From: Microvirga terrae
GTDB taxonomy: Bacteria > Pseudomonadota > Alphaproteobacteria > Rhizobiales > Beijerinckiaceae
Direction: 5' to 3'
Length of the DNA: 64,000 bases
Assembly (NCBI RefSeq): GCF_013307435.2
Contig: NZ_CP102845.1
Coordinates: forward strand, 2,179,001 to 2,243,000
The translations under genes were made by a program, and so were the position numbers. Below the pieces are notes generated by a model. The model did not search any database. It was not told the origin of the DNA and worked only from the letters and a program-made list of their open reading frames with translations. Below, one piece after another: positions 36,465-44,785 of this stretch (its first letter is position 1; each line of letters begins with the position of its first letter).

Positions 36465-38113
36465 GCATCGACCCTAAGGCGATCATCGAAACTCCGGAGG
36501 AGCTCTACGAGAGCGCCCCCTGCGGCTACCTCTCGACCCTGCCGGATGGCACCATCATCAGAGCCAACCAAACTTGCCTCACCTGGATTGGTATGGAGCG
36601 GCAGGACCTGGTCGGCAACAAGTGCTTCCAGGAACTTCTGAGCATCGGCGACAGGATCTTCTACGACACCCATTTCGCGCCGCTCCTGCGGATGCAGGGA
36701 TTTGTGAACGAGATTGCCTTCGATCTGATCGGCGCCGACGGACGTGCCTTGCCGGTTCTTGCCAATGCTGTCCAGAAGCGGGACGCAGCTGGGAAGCCTG
36801 TCGTCAACCGCATCACCCTCTTCAATGCCACTGACCGGCGACAATACGAGCGAGAGCTGCTTCTCGCGCGCCAAAAGGCCGAGCAGACCGCCGAGGACCT
36901 CAAGCGCCTGAACGAGACCTTGGAGGAGAGGGTGGCCCAAGAGGTCGCTGAGCGCCTGAAAGCCGAGGCGGCGATGCGCCAATCCCAGAAGATGGAGGCG
37001 GTAGGCCAACTCACCGGGGGCGTGGCGCACGACTTCAACAACCTGCTCACGGTCATCAAATCGTCGACCGATCTCCTCAAGCGTCCGAATTTGTCAGAGG
37101 AGCGGCGGGCCCGCTATGTCGCCGCGATCTCTGATACCGTGGATCGGGCCGCCAAGCTCACGAGCCAGCTTCTCGCCTTTGCCCGGCGCCAAGCGCTCAA
37201 GCCTGAGACCTTCGATGCGGGGCAGTCCGTTCGGATGCTCAGCGATATGGTCCGTACGCTGACCGGGACACGGATCCAGAGCATCACCTACCTTCCCGAC
37301 AAGCCGTGTTTCATCAGCGCCGATCCGAGTCAGTTCGACACAGCGCTGATCAACATCGTGGTCAACGCGCGTGACGCAATGGACAGTGAGGGCCAGATCA
37401 CGATCACCGTGTGGCCGGCCGAGACAATGCCTGCCGTCCGCCGACACGCGGCGGTCAAGGCGCCTTATGTGGCCATTTCGGTCTCCGACACGGGTTCAGG
37501 CATCCCGGCGGATCAGATTGATCAGATCTTCGAGCCGTTTTTCACCACGAAGGGCGTCGGCCACGGCACTGGCCTCGGATTGTCCCAGGTGTTCGGGTTC
37601 GTTAAGCAGTCAGGTGGGCAGGTCATTGTCGAGAGCGAGGTTGGCCAGGGCACTACATTCACACTGTACCTGCCCCGGGTCATAGCCCCTCTCGGAGTGG
37701 CCCCTCCAGAGGAGGAGACCACCGAAGACGGGTACGGTACCTGCGTGCTGGTGGTCGAGGACAACCGCGACGTTGGCACCTTCGTGACGCAGACGCTGGC
37801 AGAGTTGGGCTATCGCACCAAGTGGGTCGAGAGTGCACAGGCGGCGCTCGATGAGTTGGCGACATCTCCCGGCGCCCATGACATCGTGTTCTCGGACGTG
37901 GTGATGCCGGGCATGAACGGTGTGGAGTTGGCGCGCCACGTGCAACGGCTCTATCCCGACCTGCCGCTGGTGCTGACGAGCGGGTACAGCCACGTGCTTG
38001 CTGAGGGAGGGCACGGGTTCGAGCTGCTGCAGAAGCCCTATTCCGTTGAGGCCCTATCCCGCGTGCTTCGCAAGGCGTCCCACAAGGTGCATAAGCGGAC
38101 ACAGGCCGAATAG
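36461..38113 (+). CDS. RsbP-like PAS domain hybrid histidine kinase
   Basis: This 550-residue protein begins at GTG 36461 inside the RsbQ-like stop. Its PAS domain (about 10-125) matches the RsbP sensory [23 protein letters not shown] and [21 protein letters not shown] coiled coil ([23 protein letters not shown]) leads to a HisKA domain ([11 protein letters not shown]), an HATPase ([18 protein letters not shown]) and a C-terminal receiver ([22 protein letters not shown]). The phosphatase of RsbP is thus replaced by a kinase with its own receiver. It presumably senses the hydrolase product or a cofactor and signals by phosphorelay; the partner is unknown. Confidence 0.9.
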   Translation: MSIDPKAIIETPEELYESAPCGYLSTLPDGTIIRANQTCLTWIGMERQDLVGNKCFQELLSIGDRIFYDTHFAPLLRMQGFVNEIAFDLIGADGRALPVLANAVQKRDAAGKPVVNRITLFNATDRRQYERELLLARQKAEQTAEDLKRLNETLEERVAQEVAERLKAEAAMRQSQKMEAVGQLTGGVAHDFNNLLTVIKSSTDLLKRPNLSEERRARYVAAISDTVDRAAKLTSQLLAFARRQALKPETFDAGQSVRMLSDMVRTLTGTRIQSITYLPDKPCFISADPSQFDTALINIVVNARDAMDSEGQITITVWPAETMPAVRRHAAVKAPYVAISVSDTGSGIPADQIDQIFEPFFTTKGVGHGTGLGLSQVFGFVKQSGGQVIVESEVGQGTTFTLYLPRVIAPLGVAPPEEETTEDGYGTCVLVVEDNRDVGTFVTQTLAELGYRTKWVESAQAALDELATSPGAHDIVFSDVVMPGMNGVELARHVQRLYPDLPLVLTSGYSHVLAEGGHGFELLQKPYSVEALSRVLRKASHKVHKRTQAE

Positions 38114-38161
38114 CGAGTTACACGTGGCACTGTCTCTCCAGCTTTGCACCTGCGACGCAGG

Positions 38162-38842
38162 TTAGTCACTTTGTTTGGCCGCGATCCAGATGGTGTGTCT
38201 TGCGCCCCCGCGTGTTCCGTTTGCGCGAGCGCTGACCTCATCCACACCAAATCCCGCCTTACGCAGACGCTGGGTGAATGCGCTATTCGGGGCCGATGAC
38301 CAAACGGCAAGGACCCCACCAGGAGTCAGTGCTGTCCGTGCGGAGCTAAGCCCCGACAAGTCGTAGAGGCTGTCATTGGCCTTGCGTGTCAGTCCCTCGG
38401 GTCCGTTGTCGACATCCAACAGGATCCCATCGTAAGCCGACCGGCTCGATCTGATCAGACCGCCAACATCCCCTTCGTGGATGCTGACGCGGGGATCGGT
38501 AAGGCTGTCGCCGAACACCTCGGCCATGGGACCGCGGGCCCATGCCACGACGGCGGGTACCAGTTCAGCCACAGTGACCTGAGCATCGGGTCCCAATTCG
38601 GCAAGCGCAGCGCGGAGCGTGAAGCCCATCCCCAACCCACCGATCAGGATCTGTGGTCGGTCGCGGCCCCGAAGTCTCAGGCAAGACAGTCTAGCGAGCG
38701 CCTCTTCGGAACCACTAAGGCGGCTGTTCATCAACTCGTTGCTGCCCAACATGATGGAGAACTCCGCCCCACGCTTCTTGAGGCGCAATTCGCCTCCGTC
38801 GCTCGGGACTTTTGCCGTGTCGAGTAAGACCCAAGGAATCAT
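38162..38842 (-). CDS. Spermidine-synthase-like SAM-dependent methyltransferase fold protein
   Basis: This protein of about 226 residues starts at ATG 38842 (MIPWVLLDTAKVPSDGGELRL). The start is supported because a truncated copy at 43961-44116 stays similar only up to this codon. The fold has the class I SAM motif ILIGGLGMGFTLRAALAEL and an acidic LLDVDNGPEG, as in spermidine-synthase-like proteins. The residues that bind polyamines in true spermidine synthases could not be confirmed. It converges with the hybrid kinase gene, 48 bp away. Confidence 0.8.
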   Translation of the reverse strand: MIPWVLLDTAKVPSDGGELRLKKRGAEFSIMLGSNELMNSRLSGSEEALARLSCLRLRGRDRPQILIGGLGMGFTLRAALAELGPDAQVTVAELVPAVVAWARGPMAEVFGDSLTDPRVSIHEGDVGGLIRSSRSAYDGILLDVDNGPEGLTRKANDSLYDLSGLSSARTALTPGGVLAVWSSAPNSAFTQRLRKAGFGVDEVSARANGTRGGARHTIWIAAKQSD

Positions 38843-39022
38843 AAAAAGCTCTTCGAACAGCATTCCCCTTTTCAAGGGACCATGCACAACAGAATGCATT
38901 TAGTCGAGAACGCCGATCAATGACTGCACGCTCGTCCAAGCCCTTGGTCCGCGCGTCACATTCTCTTGCTCATGATGGTCTCCAAATAGATATCGTTCAT
39001 GCGACGTCTCTAGATGTAAGTG

Positions 39023-39400
39023 CTACTTCCGTGCTTTGCGGGCTGCGTAGCGAGCATCACGGGCAGCCTTGCGTTCGGCCTCCAGCCGGGCCTCGTTCAC
39101 TGCCTTTTCGGCGGCTGCGCGGTTCTCCTGCGCGGCTTGCTCGGCAGCAAGAGCCTCCCGCTCCACAGTAAGGCGGGCCTCGTCGGCTGCGCGCTGAACG
39201 TTCTCGGTACGGCGCTGAGCTTCCCGCTCGGCGTGGCGAACATCCCGCGCGGCACTCACCGCTGCCCGGGCAGCCCGCTGCTCCGCAACACCAGGATCAT
39301 CTGGACCGGGCCGTTGACGGAATTTGGCGGCCATGGCCTGCTTTGCGTCTCTGGCGGCACTCAGCCGTTCGCTAAAATTTTTCTGCTTCATTTCGTTCAT
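39023..39400 (-). CDS. DUF6481 family protein, highly charged and helical
   Basis: This protein of about 125 residues starts at ATG 39400 (MNEMKQKNFSERLSAARDAKQAM), the characteristic opening of DUF6481. The rest is nearly all Ala, Arg, Glu and Lys and should be a long alpha helix (AERKAARDARYAARKARK at the end). These proteins are common next to cold-shock genes in Methylobacteriaceae. The function is unknown; DNA or RNA binding is possible from the basic tail. Confidence 0.78.
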   Translation of the reverse strand: MNEMKQKNFSERLSAARDAKQAMAAKFRQRPGPDDPGVAEQRAARAAVSAARDVRHAEREAQRRTENVQRAADEARLTVEREALAAEQAAQENRAAAEKAVNEARLEAERKAARDARYAARKARK

Positions 39401-39437
39401 GGATCTCAATACGGGTGCTTTGTCTGATCCGTGCCGG

Positions 39438-39638
39438 CTATCGGACACGTCTGATGCTGGTGATGGTGCCCTCTGGCAGGGAGCCTTGCTCTTGCTGGGC
39501 TTGGGCAATCACTCCGATGGCCCAAGTATCGTTCGCCTTTGCTGGATCGTCGATCCACAGATAGGCTGTGCGACCATCGTCATAGTTCACCATGAACATG
39601 ACGGACTTCGCAGGAGGGGCTTTTCGAAACGTGTACAT
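39438..39638 (-). CDS. Small conserved protein next to the csp gene
   Basis: This 66-residue protein starts at ATG 39638 (MYTFRKAPPAKSVMF) behind GAGGACGTA. Its beta-rich core FMVNYDDGRTAYLWIDDPAKANDTWAIGV is well formed and clearly coding. No motif or family is recognised. It lies between the DUF6481 gene and the csp terminator (39684-39711), so it has a separate transcript or reads from upstream past the terminator. Confidence 0.6.
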   Translation of the reverse strand: MYTFRKAPPAKSVMFMVNYDDGRTAYLWIDDPAKANDTWAIGVIAQAQQEQGSLPEGTITSIRRVR

Positions 39639-39683
39639 TACGTCCTCGTCAGCTCGACCATCGGCCGAGGGAGCTTTGCAAAG

Positions 39684-39711
39684 AAAAAGCCGCTCCACCC
39701 GGGAGCGGCTT
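39684..39711 (-). terminator. Rho-independent terminator of the csp gene at 39746
   Basis: Ten-bp perfect stem (39687-39696 with 39702-39711), 5-nt loop, and on the minus strand a run of five T (39684-39688) at the stem's end. It lies 35 bp after the csp stop. Confidence 0.8.
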
Positions 39712-39745
39712 CGAAGAGGCGCTTAGGATGTGCGCCCGATCATCC

Positions 39746-39955
39746 TTAGGCATTCTGGATATTGTTGACGGCGATCTTGCCGGAGCGGCGGTCCTCAGCC
39801 ATATCAAAGGAGACCTTCTGACCTTCGACAAGATTGCGCATGCCGGCGCGCTCGAGAGCGGTGGCGTGGACGAACACGTCCTTGCTGCCATCATCCGGCT
39901 GGATGAAGCCGAAGCCCTTCATGTCGTTGTAGAATTTCACAGTGCCCATGATCAT
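39746..39955 (-). CDS. Cold-shock protein (CspA family)
   Basis: This 69-residue single OB-fold protein has both nucleic-acid-binding motifs: KGFGFIQ (RNP1) and DVFVHATAL (RNP2 region VFVH). It binds single-stranded RNA or DNA and melts mRNA structure. The start is ATG 39955 ([11 protein letters not shown]); 39949 is the alternative. The 150 bases upstream are similar to those upstream of the frameshifted copy at 45134, which suggests a conserved long leader. A terminator follows at 39684. Confidence 0.93.
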   Translation of the reverse strand: MIMGTVKFYNDMKGFGFIQPDDGSKDVFVHATALERAGMRNLVEGQKVSFDMAEDRRSGKIAVNNIQNA

Positions 39956-40350
39956 GGGAATAACCTTTCGCGGTTGATGCGGATGCACGTGAGTGAAGGC
40001 ACGCGAAGCGTGACCACAACTCGGTTCGTCGATGGTCTGGAGAGAGCGTCTGAACGTGCGCCTGGCAATGCCAACAGCGAAACGGCCCGATTGTCCGGCC
40101 AAAGTCGATAATGAGGATATAAGGCGTAATCAAATTATTACAAGAGGACGGGACGGTATTGCCCGCAGAACAGGGGCAGAAGAATTTGCTTCCCTATCTT
40201 GCGTTCCCATAACGCGAATAAACTATCCGACGCGGAGCCTAGGATCGTCCGGTCTCACCGCGAATGACGACGATCGCGGGCAGGGATTGCTCTGCGCTAG
40301 GGACCAGCCAGGGCTAGCTCAGCTCCCCAAGCGGTGGAGGGCGGTTCAGG
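39956..40350. other. Long upstream region of the csp gene
   Basis: No gene is supported. The first 170 bases match the region upstream of the csp pseudogene (45355-45520), including GCGAAACGGCCCGATTGTCC at 40078, and probably hold the promoter and structured leader of this cold-shock gene. Confidence 0.5.
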
Positions 40351-40578
40351 CTAGACGGGGGATCGCGTGATCTTCTTGATCAGAATGCGGGGCCGGCCGG
40401 CCTTCTCTGCGATGGCGTTGTCCTGCTCCTCAATGGCTTTCCGGGCCGGCTCATCGCCGTCGAGCCCGCCAAGGAGGGAGCGCGGGACACGCCGGTTCGA
40501 GCTACGGGAGCCATCCTCGTAGAGAACGTCGAAGAGAGCATAGCCAGTCTCTTGGGGCTTTGACTTCTTGCGGGCCAA
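40351..40578 (-). CDS. Small conserved protein of unknown function
   Basis: This protein of about 75 residues probably starts at TTG 40578 (LARKKSKPQETGYALFDVLYEDGS) behind AAAGGAACGCGAACA. An upstream ATG at 40620 has no ribosome binding site and lies in the csp terminator area. It is charged, with a C-terminal KAGRPRILIKKI strand, and resembles short proteins common in Methylobacterium and Microvirga. No function is known. Confidence 0.55.
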   Translation of the reverse strand: MARKKSKPQETGYALFDVLYEDGSRSSNRRVPRSLLGGLDGDEPARKAIEEQDNAIAEKAGRPRILIKKITRSPV

Positions 40579-40632
40579 TGTTCGCGTTCCTTTGCATAAC
40601 TGGAGGCACGAGATGCCCATAGGCTAAAACGC

Positions 40633-40661
40633 AGAGGCCGCTCCAAGTCGGAGCGGCCTCT
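40633..40661 (-). terminator. Rho-independent terminator of the csp gene at 40691
   Basis: Perfect 12-bp stem (40633-40644 with 40650-40661) with a 5-nt loop. On the minus strand a run TTTT follows five bases later. It lies 30 bp after the csp stop. Confidence 0.7.
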
Positions 40662-40690
40662 CTTGCGCAATGAATGACGAGAGGGTTTGA

Positions 40691-40900
40691 TCAAGCTGTC
40701 TTCAGGTTCGAGGCTGACTCCTTGCCGGTGCGGCGGTCGGACTCGATCTCGTAGGAGACCTTCTGACCTTCAGCCAGACCACGCAGACCGGCGCGTTCCA
40801 GCGCGGATGCGTGGACGAAGACGTCCTTGCCGCCGCTGTCAGGCTGAATGAAGCCATAGCCTTTTGTTTCGTTGTACCACTTCACCGTACCTGTCGCCAT
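40691..40900 (-). CDS. Cold-shock protein (CspA family), second copy
   Basis: This 69-residue protein has the same OB fold as the copy at 39746, with RNP motifs KGYGFIQ and DVFVHASAL. It starts [14 protein letters not shown] at ATG 40900 behind AAAAGGAGCTCCC. The predicted role is single-stranded nucleic-acid binding at low temperature or in stationary phase. A perfect hairpin follows as terminator. It is a paralog, not a recent duplicate: the two differ at many residues. Confidence 0.93.
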   Translation of the reverse strand: MATGTVKWYNETKGYGFIQPDSGGKDVFVHASALERAGLRGLAEGQKVSYEIESDRRTGKESASNLKTA

Positions 40901-41142
40901 GGGAGCTCCTTTTCCCGATTGATGAGCAACCTAAGCCAAGGCGCTGACGCATCTTGGCTGGATGAGTATCGATACTTGGGGAGATCGCCCGTGCAGATGC
41001 ACGGTAAGGCACAGCAGCTCAGTCGTCGGCCAGTCTCGATCTCGGGACAATAGAATGGCTTCGTAGGCGTTACAAGGCGGTGATCCGATGTCCCTACATC
41101 TACCGCCAAGCTGTAGAATGCCGGAAAGCTGGCGGATCGCAC

Positions 41143-41190
41143 GAGGCAGACCTTAACCTGAGTTCCGCATTGGCGGCGTAAGGGGGACCT
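41143..41190 (+). repeat. Dispersed intergenic repeat, partial copy 4
   Basis: CAGACCTTAACCTGAGTTCC followed by GCATTGGCGGCGTAAGGG matches the middle of copy 2 (17672). Confidence 0.45.
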
Positions 41191-41213
41191 CTACACGCCG
41201 GTGCTTAAAGACC

Positions 41214-41342
41214 ATGTCCAACCCAAAACCGATTATCCGCCCGATGCCGAGCCGTGGCGTGTACTTCTGCCAGACACAGCTGTATCGATCAGATGGGCCA
41301 GTCGTTACGTGGGAACCTCATAAAATACTCCGAGTTCAATAA
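41214..41342 (+). CDS. Possible small protein of 42 residues
   Basis: ATG 41214 to TAA 41340-41342. The product (MSNPKPIIRPMPSRGVYFCQ and on to EPHKILRVQ) has a protein-like composition. The ribosome binding site is weak (TAAAGACC). It sits alone between the repeat and carD. No family is known to me. Confidence 0.3.
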   Translation: MSNPKPIIRPMPSRGVYFCQTQLYRSDGPVVTWEPHKILRVQ

Positions 41343-41440
41343 ACTTACGGTGCGCTGACGCGACCATCACAACTCTGGCGTCTAAGACACAGGCTCTCTC
41401 TTCGAGAGCATAAGCCGTGTCCCAAGGAGTCCATGCCTGA

Positions 41441-42013
41441 ATGACCACGAAGAACAATGCTCTTTCCTTTGAGATTGGTGAAACGGTCGTGTACCCGGCC
41501 CATGGTGTGGGTGTGATCACGGCGGTCGAAGAGCAAGAGGTCGCCGGGTTCAAGCTTGAGCTTTTTGTGATTACCTTCGACAAGGACCGCCTTACCCTTC
41601 GCATTCCCCTGACCAAAGCCAAGAGCAGCGGCATGAGAAAGCTGTCGGAACCTGCTGTGGTGAAGCAGGCGCTCGACCTCCTGAGCGGGAAGGCAATGGC
41701 CAAGCGCGGCATGTGGAACCGGCGCTCGAACGACCTTCAGGAGCGCATCGGGACCGGGCAACTGACAGCCATTGCTGAAGTTCTGCGGGATCTCAACCGT
41801 GGCTCAGAGCAGCAGGAGGCTTCCTACAGCGAGCAGCAGATCTTCGAAGGCGCTCTGGACTTCATGATCAGGGAGGTAGCAGCATCCAGCCGGCTGACCC
41901 AGACCGAAGCTCGCAAGTTGATCGAACAGAGCCTGGCCAAAGCTCCTCACCTCAACAAGGCTGAGACCCTGGCCGAAGAACCGGAGGGGCCCGATGACGA
42001 AGCGGCTGCATAG
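41441..42013 (+). CDS. carD: CarD family transcriptional regulator
   Basis: This 190-residue protein has the CarD/CdnL N-terminal RNA-polymerase-interaction domain: FEIGETVVYPAHGVGVITAVEEQEVAG and the following strands LELFVITFDKDRLTLRIPL. The helical C-terminal half carries a conserved Trp-like region (GMWNRRSNDLQERIGTGQL). It binds the RNA polymerase beta subunit and stabilises open promoter complexes at housekeeping and rRNA promoters. The acidic tail (LAEEPEGPDDEAAA) is extra. It is monocistronic. Confidence 0.93.
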   Translation: MTTKNNALSFEIGETVVYPAHGVGVITAVEEQEVAGFKLELFVITFDKDRLTLRIPLTKAKSSGMRKLSEPAVVKQALDLLSGKAMAKRGMWNRRSNDLQERIGTGQLTAIAEVLRDLNRGSEQQEASYSEQQIFEGALDFMIREVAASSRLTQTEARKLIEQSLAKAPHLNKAETLAEEPEGPDDEAAA

Positions 42014-42158
42014 GGAACGACCCTTCCGTTGAACGAGAGGCCGGTTAACGTTGAGTGCTGCTCCATCTTAGCTCAGGTCATTATTGGTATTGTCGCGCTT
42101 CTGCGGTAGCTTTGTCCCGTCAACCTATTGGTACATCAGAATAACTCGGAGCGGGTGC

Positions 42159-42389
42159 ATGGTAACGCGAACTGCCCGTTTGAAGGATTTCACAACCGAC
42201 GGGTATCCGGGCTGTGGGCTGCCGGTGCAGGTTTTGGCAGAGGATCACGTCGGGACATACATCCTTCCATTCCCGTGTGAGCGCATGAACGGGGAGTGGC
42301 GGAATGGGACGACCGGAGAGGCAGTCCAGGCTAGCATCATTGCTTGGCGTGAGTTTCGGGTGAAGAGCAGAGAACCACAACGTCGCTAA
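42159..42389 (+). CDS. Small conserved protein of unknown function
   Basis: This 76-residue protein starts at ATG 42159 (MVTRTARLKDFTTDGYPGCGLPVQVL) behind GGAGCGGGTGC. It has a LPVQVLAEDHVGTYILPFPC core and a WRNGTTGEAVQASIIAWREF end. It resembles short proteins common in Methylobacteriaceae. No enzyme motif, signal peptide or membrane segment is visible. Confidence 0.6.
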   Translation: MVTRTARLKDFTTDGYPGCGLPVQVLAEDHVGTYILPFPCERMNGEWRNGTTGEAVQASIIAWREFRVKSREPQRR

Positions 42390-42686
42390 GCAGTCCAGCT
42401 AAGCGAGAACAGACGCCAAGTATCCTAATCCGACGGCTCTGGGGCCGACACCGCATGCAACTCCGACTTGATATCAAACCCGAATGATTATCGGCTCGCG
42501 GAGAGCCGAGCCTATACAAACGGGTGAGGCCGATTAAGTGTACGTGAACCCGCCGTACAGGTCCGACGCGAGAAGGTGGTCACTCTCAGACTCACACAGA
42601 GCGATCGCAATTTCTATGACACTTCAATGTTCCACTATGCCTCTGTAGGTATTACGCTCCGAGCCCAACGTTTAGGAGAAGCAGCT

Positions 42687-42812
42687 ATGGCCAACGGTGA
42701 ACAGCGCGTTAACCGGGAAGCGAAGAAGCCAAAGAAGGAAAAGGCGAAGACGATTGCCGCTGCACCTTCGACAAAAGGAACCGTGGGCTCAAGCGCCGGA
42801 TCCAAGAAGTAG
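42687..42812 (+). CDS. 41-residue Lys-rich small protein
   Basis: ATG 42687 behind AGGAGAAGCAGCT gives MANGEQRVNREAKKPKKEK, then a Pro/Ala/Ser tail (IAAAPSTKGTVGSS). Very similar short proteins occur across Rhizobiales. The basic sequence suggests nucleic-acid or ribosome association, which is inference only. Confidence 0.65.
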   Translation: MANGEQRVNREAKKPKKEKAKTIAAAPSTKGTVGSSAGSKK

Positions 42813-42942
42813 CCCTCGCTGAAGCCGATCCAGCTCGCCTTTCCGCTTCAGCAGCCATTTGCCGCGACTTGCTCCCGAAGCCGGAACTCTTTTGGACAGG
42901 TTGCAACCCTAACCACGTATCCGCGGGGGAGGGGCGGCCGGC

Positions 42943-42996
42943 TTCGAGCAGTTGCACGAGACCTATTCCGTTGAAGATGCTTCCTTGGTGCTGTAG
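42943..42996 (+). pseudogene. Relic of a receiver-domain C-terminus
   Basis: Seventeen codons read FEQLHETYSVEDASLVL then TAG. They resemble the end of the receiver of the hybrid kinase at 36461 ([17 protein letters not shown]). CCTATTCCGTTGA is identical in both. No N-terminal part is present. Confidence 0.55.
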
Positions 42997-43089
42997 CGTA
43001 CGACACAGGTGCGCCACCACCTTCGCTCCGGACGCCGCAAGCCTCGCCGCGCCTCGGGCTCCGCGCACGAGCTCGTCGGCGAGCGCCGC

Positions 43090-43338
43090 TCAATGCTTGC
43101 GAGCTTGTACCAAGTAAACGGGTACCGTTGTCTCTCCGAGAGCCTTGCAGGCTTCCAAGCGATGCAAACCCTCAACCAAGACAAACCGCTTGCCATCAGG
43201 CCGCACGAGAATAGGCGCCTCTTGTCCTTTTGCCAGCATGCTCTCGGCAAGGGCCTCAACCTTCTGCCGATCAAGGGTCTGACGCCGTTGGACTGGGATA
43301 TAGACATCCTGGATTGCAACGACCTGCTTTTTCATCAT
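43090..43338 (-). CDS. ParB-like (ParB/Srx fold) small protein
   Basis: This protein of about 82 residues starts at ATG 43338 (MMKKQVVAIQDVYIPVQRRQTLDRQKV) behind CAGCAGAG. It has only the ParB/sulfiredoxin fold: APILVRPDGKRFVLVEGLHRLEACKALGET, with the GxxRxxA-like motif as EGLHRLEAC. Chromosome-partition ParB has further HTH domains, which are absent here. Stand-alone ParB-like domains may bind or hydrolyse nucleotides. No parA is present. Confidence 0.75.
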   Translation of the reverse strand: MMKKQVVAIQDVYIPVQRRQTLDRQKVEALAESMLAKGQEAPILVRPDGKRFVLVEGLHRLEACKALGETTVPVYLVQARKH

Positions 43339-43554
43339 CTCTGCTGCTCCAGTGTCATGACATATTGAACTGGAGCTTAGGCGCTGCCGATCGGGTTGCA
43401 TAGGACCCGTTCCCGCATGAGACGTTCATGCTGGACAACGGTTTCGTTTGCGATGAACCAAGGGCGAATTGCCTGCTGGCGCGAGGCTTCCTACGCACAG
43501 TGAACGGATTCCTTCTTCGACAGACGCGATTGTAAATCTTGTGCCTAGTAATCA

Positions 43555-43917
43555 GGTTGCCGAGGCCCTATATCAGGCAGGTCAGGTTCGCCTGACTATG
43601 ATCGTAGAGGCAGAGTGGAATAGGCGTTTAGGACGCGGGTTCGATTCCCGCCGCCTCCACCACAAGCACACCGGCCGTCCAGGTACCGCAAGACGGATTT
43701 TAGGCGGACTGGCCTTTCGTTGAGGTTGGGCCGCTGTCCCGGTGTGTTTGTGAGGGGGGCGACATGGGTTCGACTGGGCGCAATAGAGGCTAGTTTGCGA
43801 TTAGGCTGAGCTACGGCCTCAACAGTGCAAATTCATAAATGCCAACGACAACGTTGACATGGGTGAAGTGCGCCTCGCGGCGTAACTATCCGGGGCTCGG
43901 GATAGCCTAGCAACAGA
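43555..43917 (+). ncRNA. ssrA: tmRNA, permuted two-piece form
   Basis: The acceptor piece comes first: T-arm GCGGGTTCGATTCCCGC and acceptor strand CGCCTCC ending in CCA at 43660-43662. The coding piece starts at 43755 with GGGGGCG, which pairs with CGCCTCC through one G-U pair, then ACATGGGTTCGACTGGG as in other tmRNAs. The tag reading frame at 43841-43885 encodes ANDNVDMGEVRLAA followed by TAA, the usual ANDN...LAA pattern. The order acceptor-then-coding is the alphaproteobacterial permuted form. The 5' limit is approximate; a hairpin follows at 43918. Confidence 0.9.
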
Positions 43918-43939
43918 AACGGCACCTTCGGGTGCCGTT
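43918..43939. terminator. Hairpin downstream of ssrA
   Basis: Perfect 9-bp stem with a TTCG tetraloop (43927-43930). There is no T run after it, so it could be a terminator or a processing structure. Confidence 0.55.
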
Positions 43940-43960
43940 CCCATATTTGATCGAACACGC

Positions 43961-44116
43961 CAGTTGAGCAAGCGCCTCCTCGGAGCCACTGAGGCGGCTG
44001 TTCATCAACTCGTTGCTGCCCAGCATGATGGAGAACTCGGCCCCGCGTTTCTTGAGGCGCAACTCTCCTTCGTCACCAGGGATCTTTGCCGTGTCCAGGA
44101 GGGCCCAGGGGATCAT
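43961..44116 (-). pseudogene. Truncated copy of the spermidine-synthase-like gene
   Basis: Reads MIPWALLDTAKIPGDEGELRL and on to SGSEEALAQLAC, nearly identical to the first 50 residues of the gene at 38162-38842. It then runs into unrelated sequence. It lacks the SAM motif and is not functional as an enzyme. Confidence 0.85.
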
Positions 44117-44145
44117 GAATAGCTCGTCAGAAAGCGTTACTGATT

Positions 44146-44442
44146 TTACTGGCCGAGCAAATGGTCGAAGTCAGCCAGAACATGGTCGATCAGCTTGCGA
44201 CGGCGTAGATCGCTTGCATCCAAACTCTGGGCGAGGAGGCCAAGCAGATAGCGTGCCTTCTCAGCCGCTTCGTGCCAATCAGTGGCAGGTGCGGCTGCGA
44301 GCAGATCCTCGAGTTCCGCCTGTCTCATACGCAGTGCTTTCTGGTCGGCTTCGACTTCCGACCGGAGACGTCGAAGATCAGTAGCCTTCTGGGCTGCCAT
44401 GCCGCGATGAGCATCGAGATTGGTCGGTTGATCAGTCGTCAT
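44146..44442 (-). CDS. Small helical conserved protein
   Basis: This protein of about 98 residues starts at ATG 44442 (MTTDQPTNLDAHRGMAAQKAT) behind CGGAGGAACCAG. It is helical, with a heptad-like central region (LRRLRSEVEADQKALRMRQAELEDLL). It is the third gene of an overlapping three-gene unit (44991-44782, 44785-44432, 44442-44146), which supports its being real. The function is unknown. Confidence 0.68.
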   Translation of the reverse strand: MTTDQPTNLDAHRGMAAQKATDLRRLRSEVEADQKALRMRQAELEDLLAAAPATDWHEAAEKARYLLGLLAQSLDASDLRRRKLIDHVLADFDHLLGQ

Positions 44443-44785
44443 CTGGTTCCTCCGTATCCGTTCCCGGCGCATCCACTGGAGAGTCGATCACATAAGTGCG
44501 TTCGATCAGCAGGCGAGCCAGGGTCTTGGCCAAGCGCTCGTTTTGGCCAACGGGCTCAGGCGTCACATCGTGCCATTGATGTGCTCGAAGCGCCCATGCG
44601 ATATCCGAGAGGCTGCCGAGAGGCTCATGCGGCCAAGCAGGCTCGCCCGTGGGCGTCAGGATCATAAACTGCCGGGAGGCCTTCATGCCAACGCGGGCGA
44701 CGTACAGGATCTCATCGCCCCGTCGAAGCAGCACGAGCGGTTCGTAGATCTGCGATCCGTGGAAGAAGGCTTCGCCATTGGTCAA
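44432..44785 (-). CDS. Conserved hypothetical protein, middle gene of small operon
   Basis: This 117-residue protein (MTNGEAFFHGSQIYEPLVLLRRGDEILYVARVGMK) overlaps the gene before by four bases (ATGA) and the gene after by 11 bases. The N-terminal half looks like a small beta-rich domain and the tail is acidic (TDTEEPDDD). No motif is recognised. Translational coupling on both sides indicates that the three products are made together. Confidence 0.68.
   Translation of the reverse strand: MTNGEAFFHGSQIYEPLVLLRRGDEILYVARVGMKASRQFMILTPTGEPAWPHEPLGSLSDIAWALRAHQWHDVTPEPVGQNERLAKTLARLLIERTYVIDSPVDAPGTDTEEPDDD

Larger units (their letters stand above)
40901..41440. other. Mostly gene-free interval with a repeat and one small ORF
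   Basis: Contains the upstream region of the second csp gene, a copy of the dispersed repeat (41143-41190) and a possible 42-residue ORF (41214-41342). The right end must hold the carD promoter. Nothing else is supported. Confidence 0.4.

Noticed and set aside
43625..43662. A tRNA gene ending GGTTCGATTCCCGC...CCA
   Set aside because: No D-arm or anticodon arm precedes it in normal position; the pairing partner GGGGGCG lies downstream at 43755, as in a permuted tmRNA.
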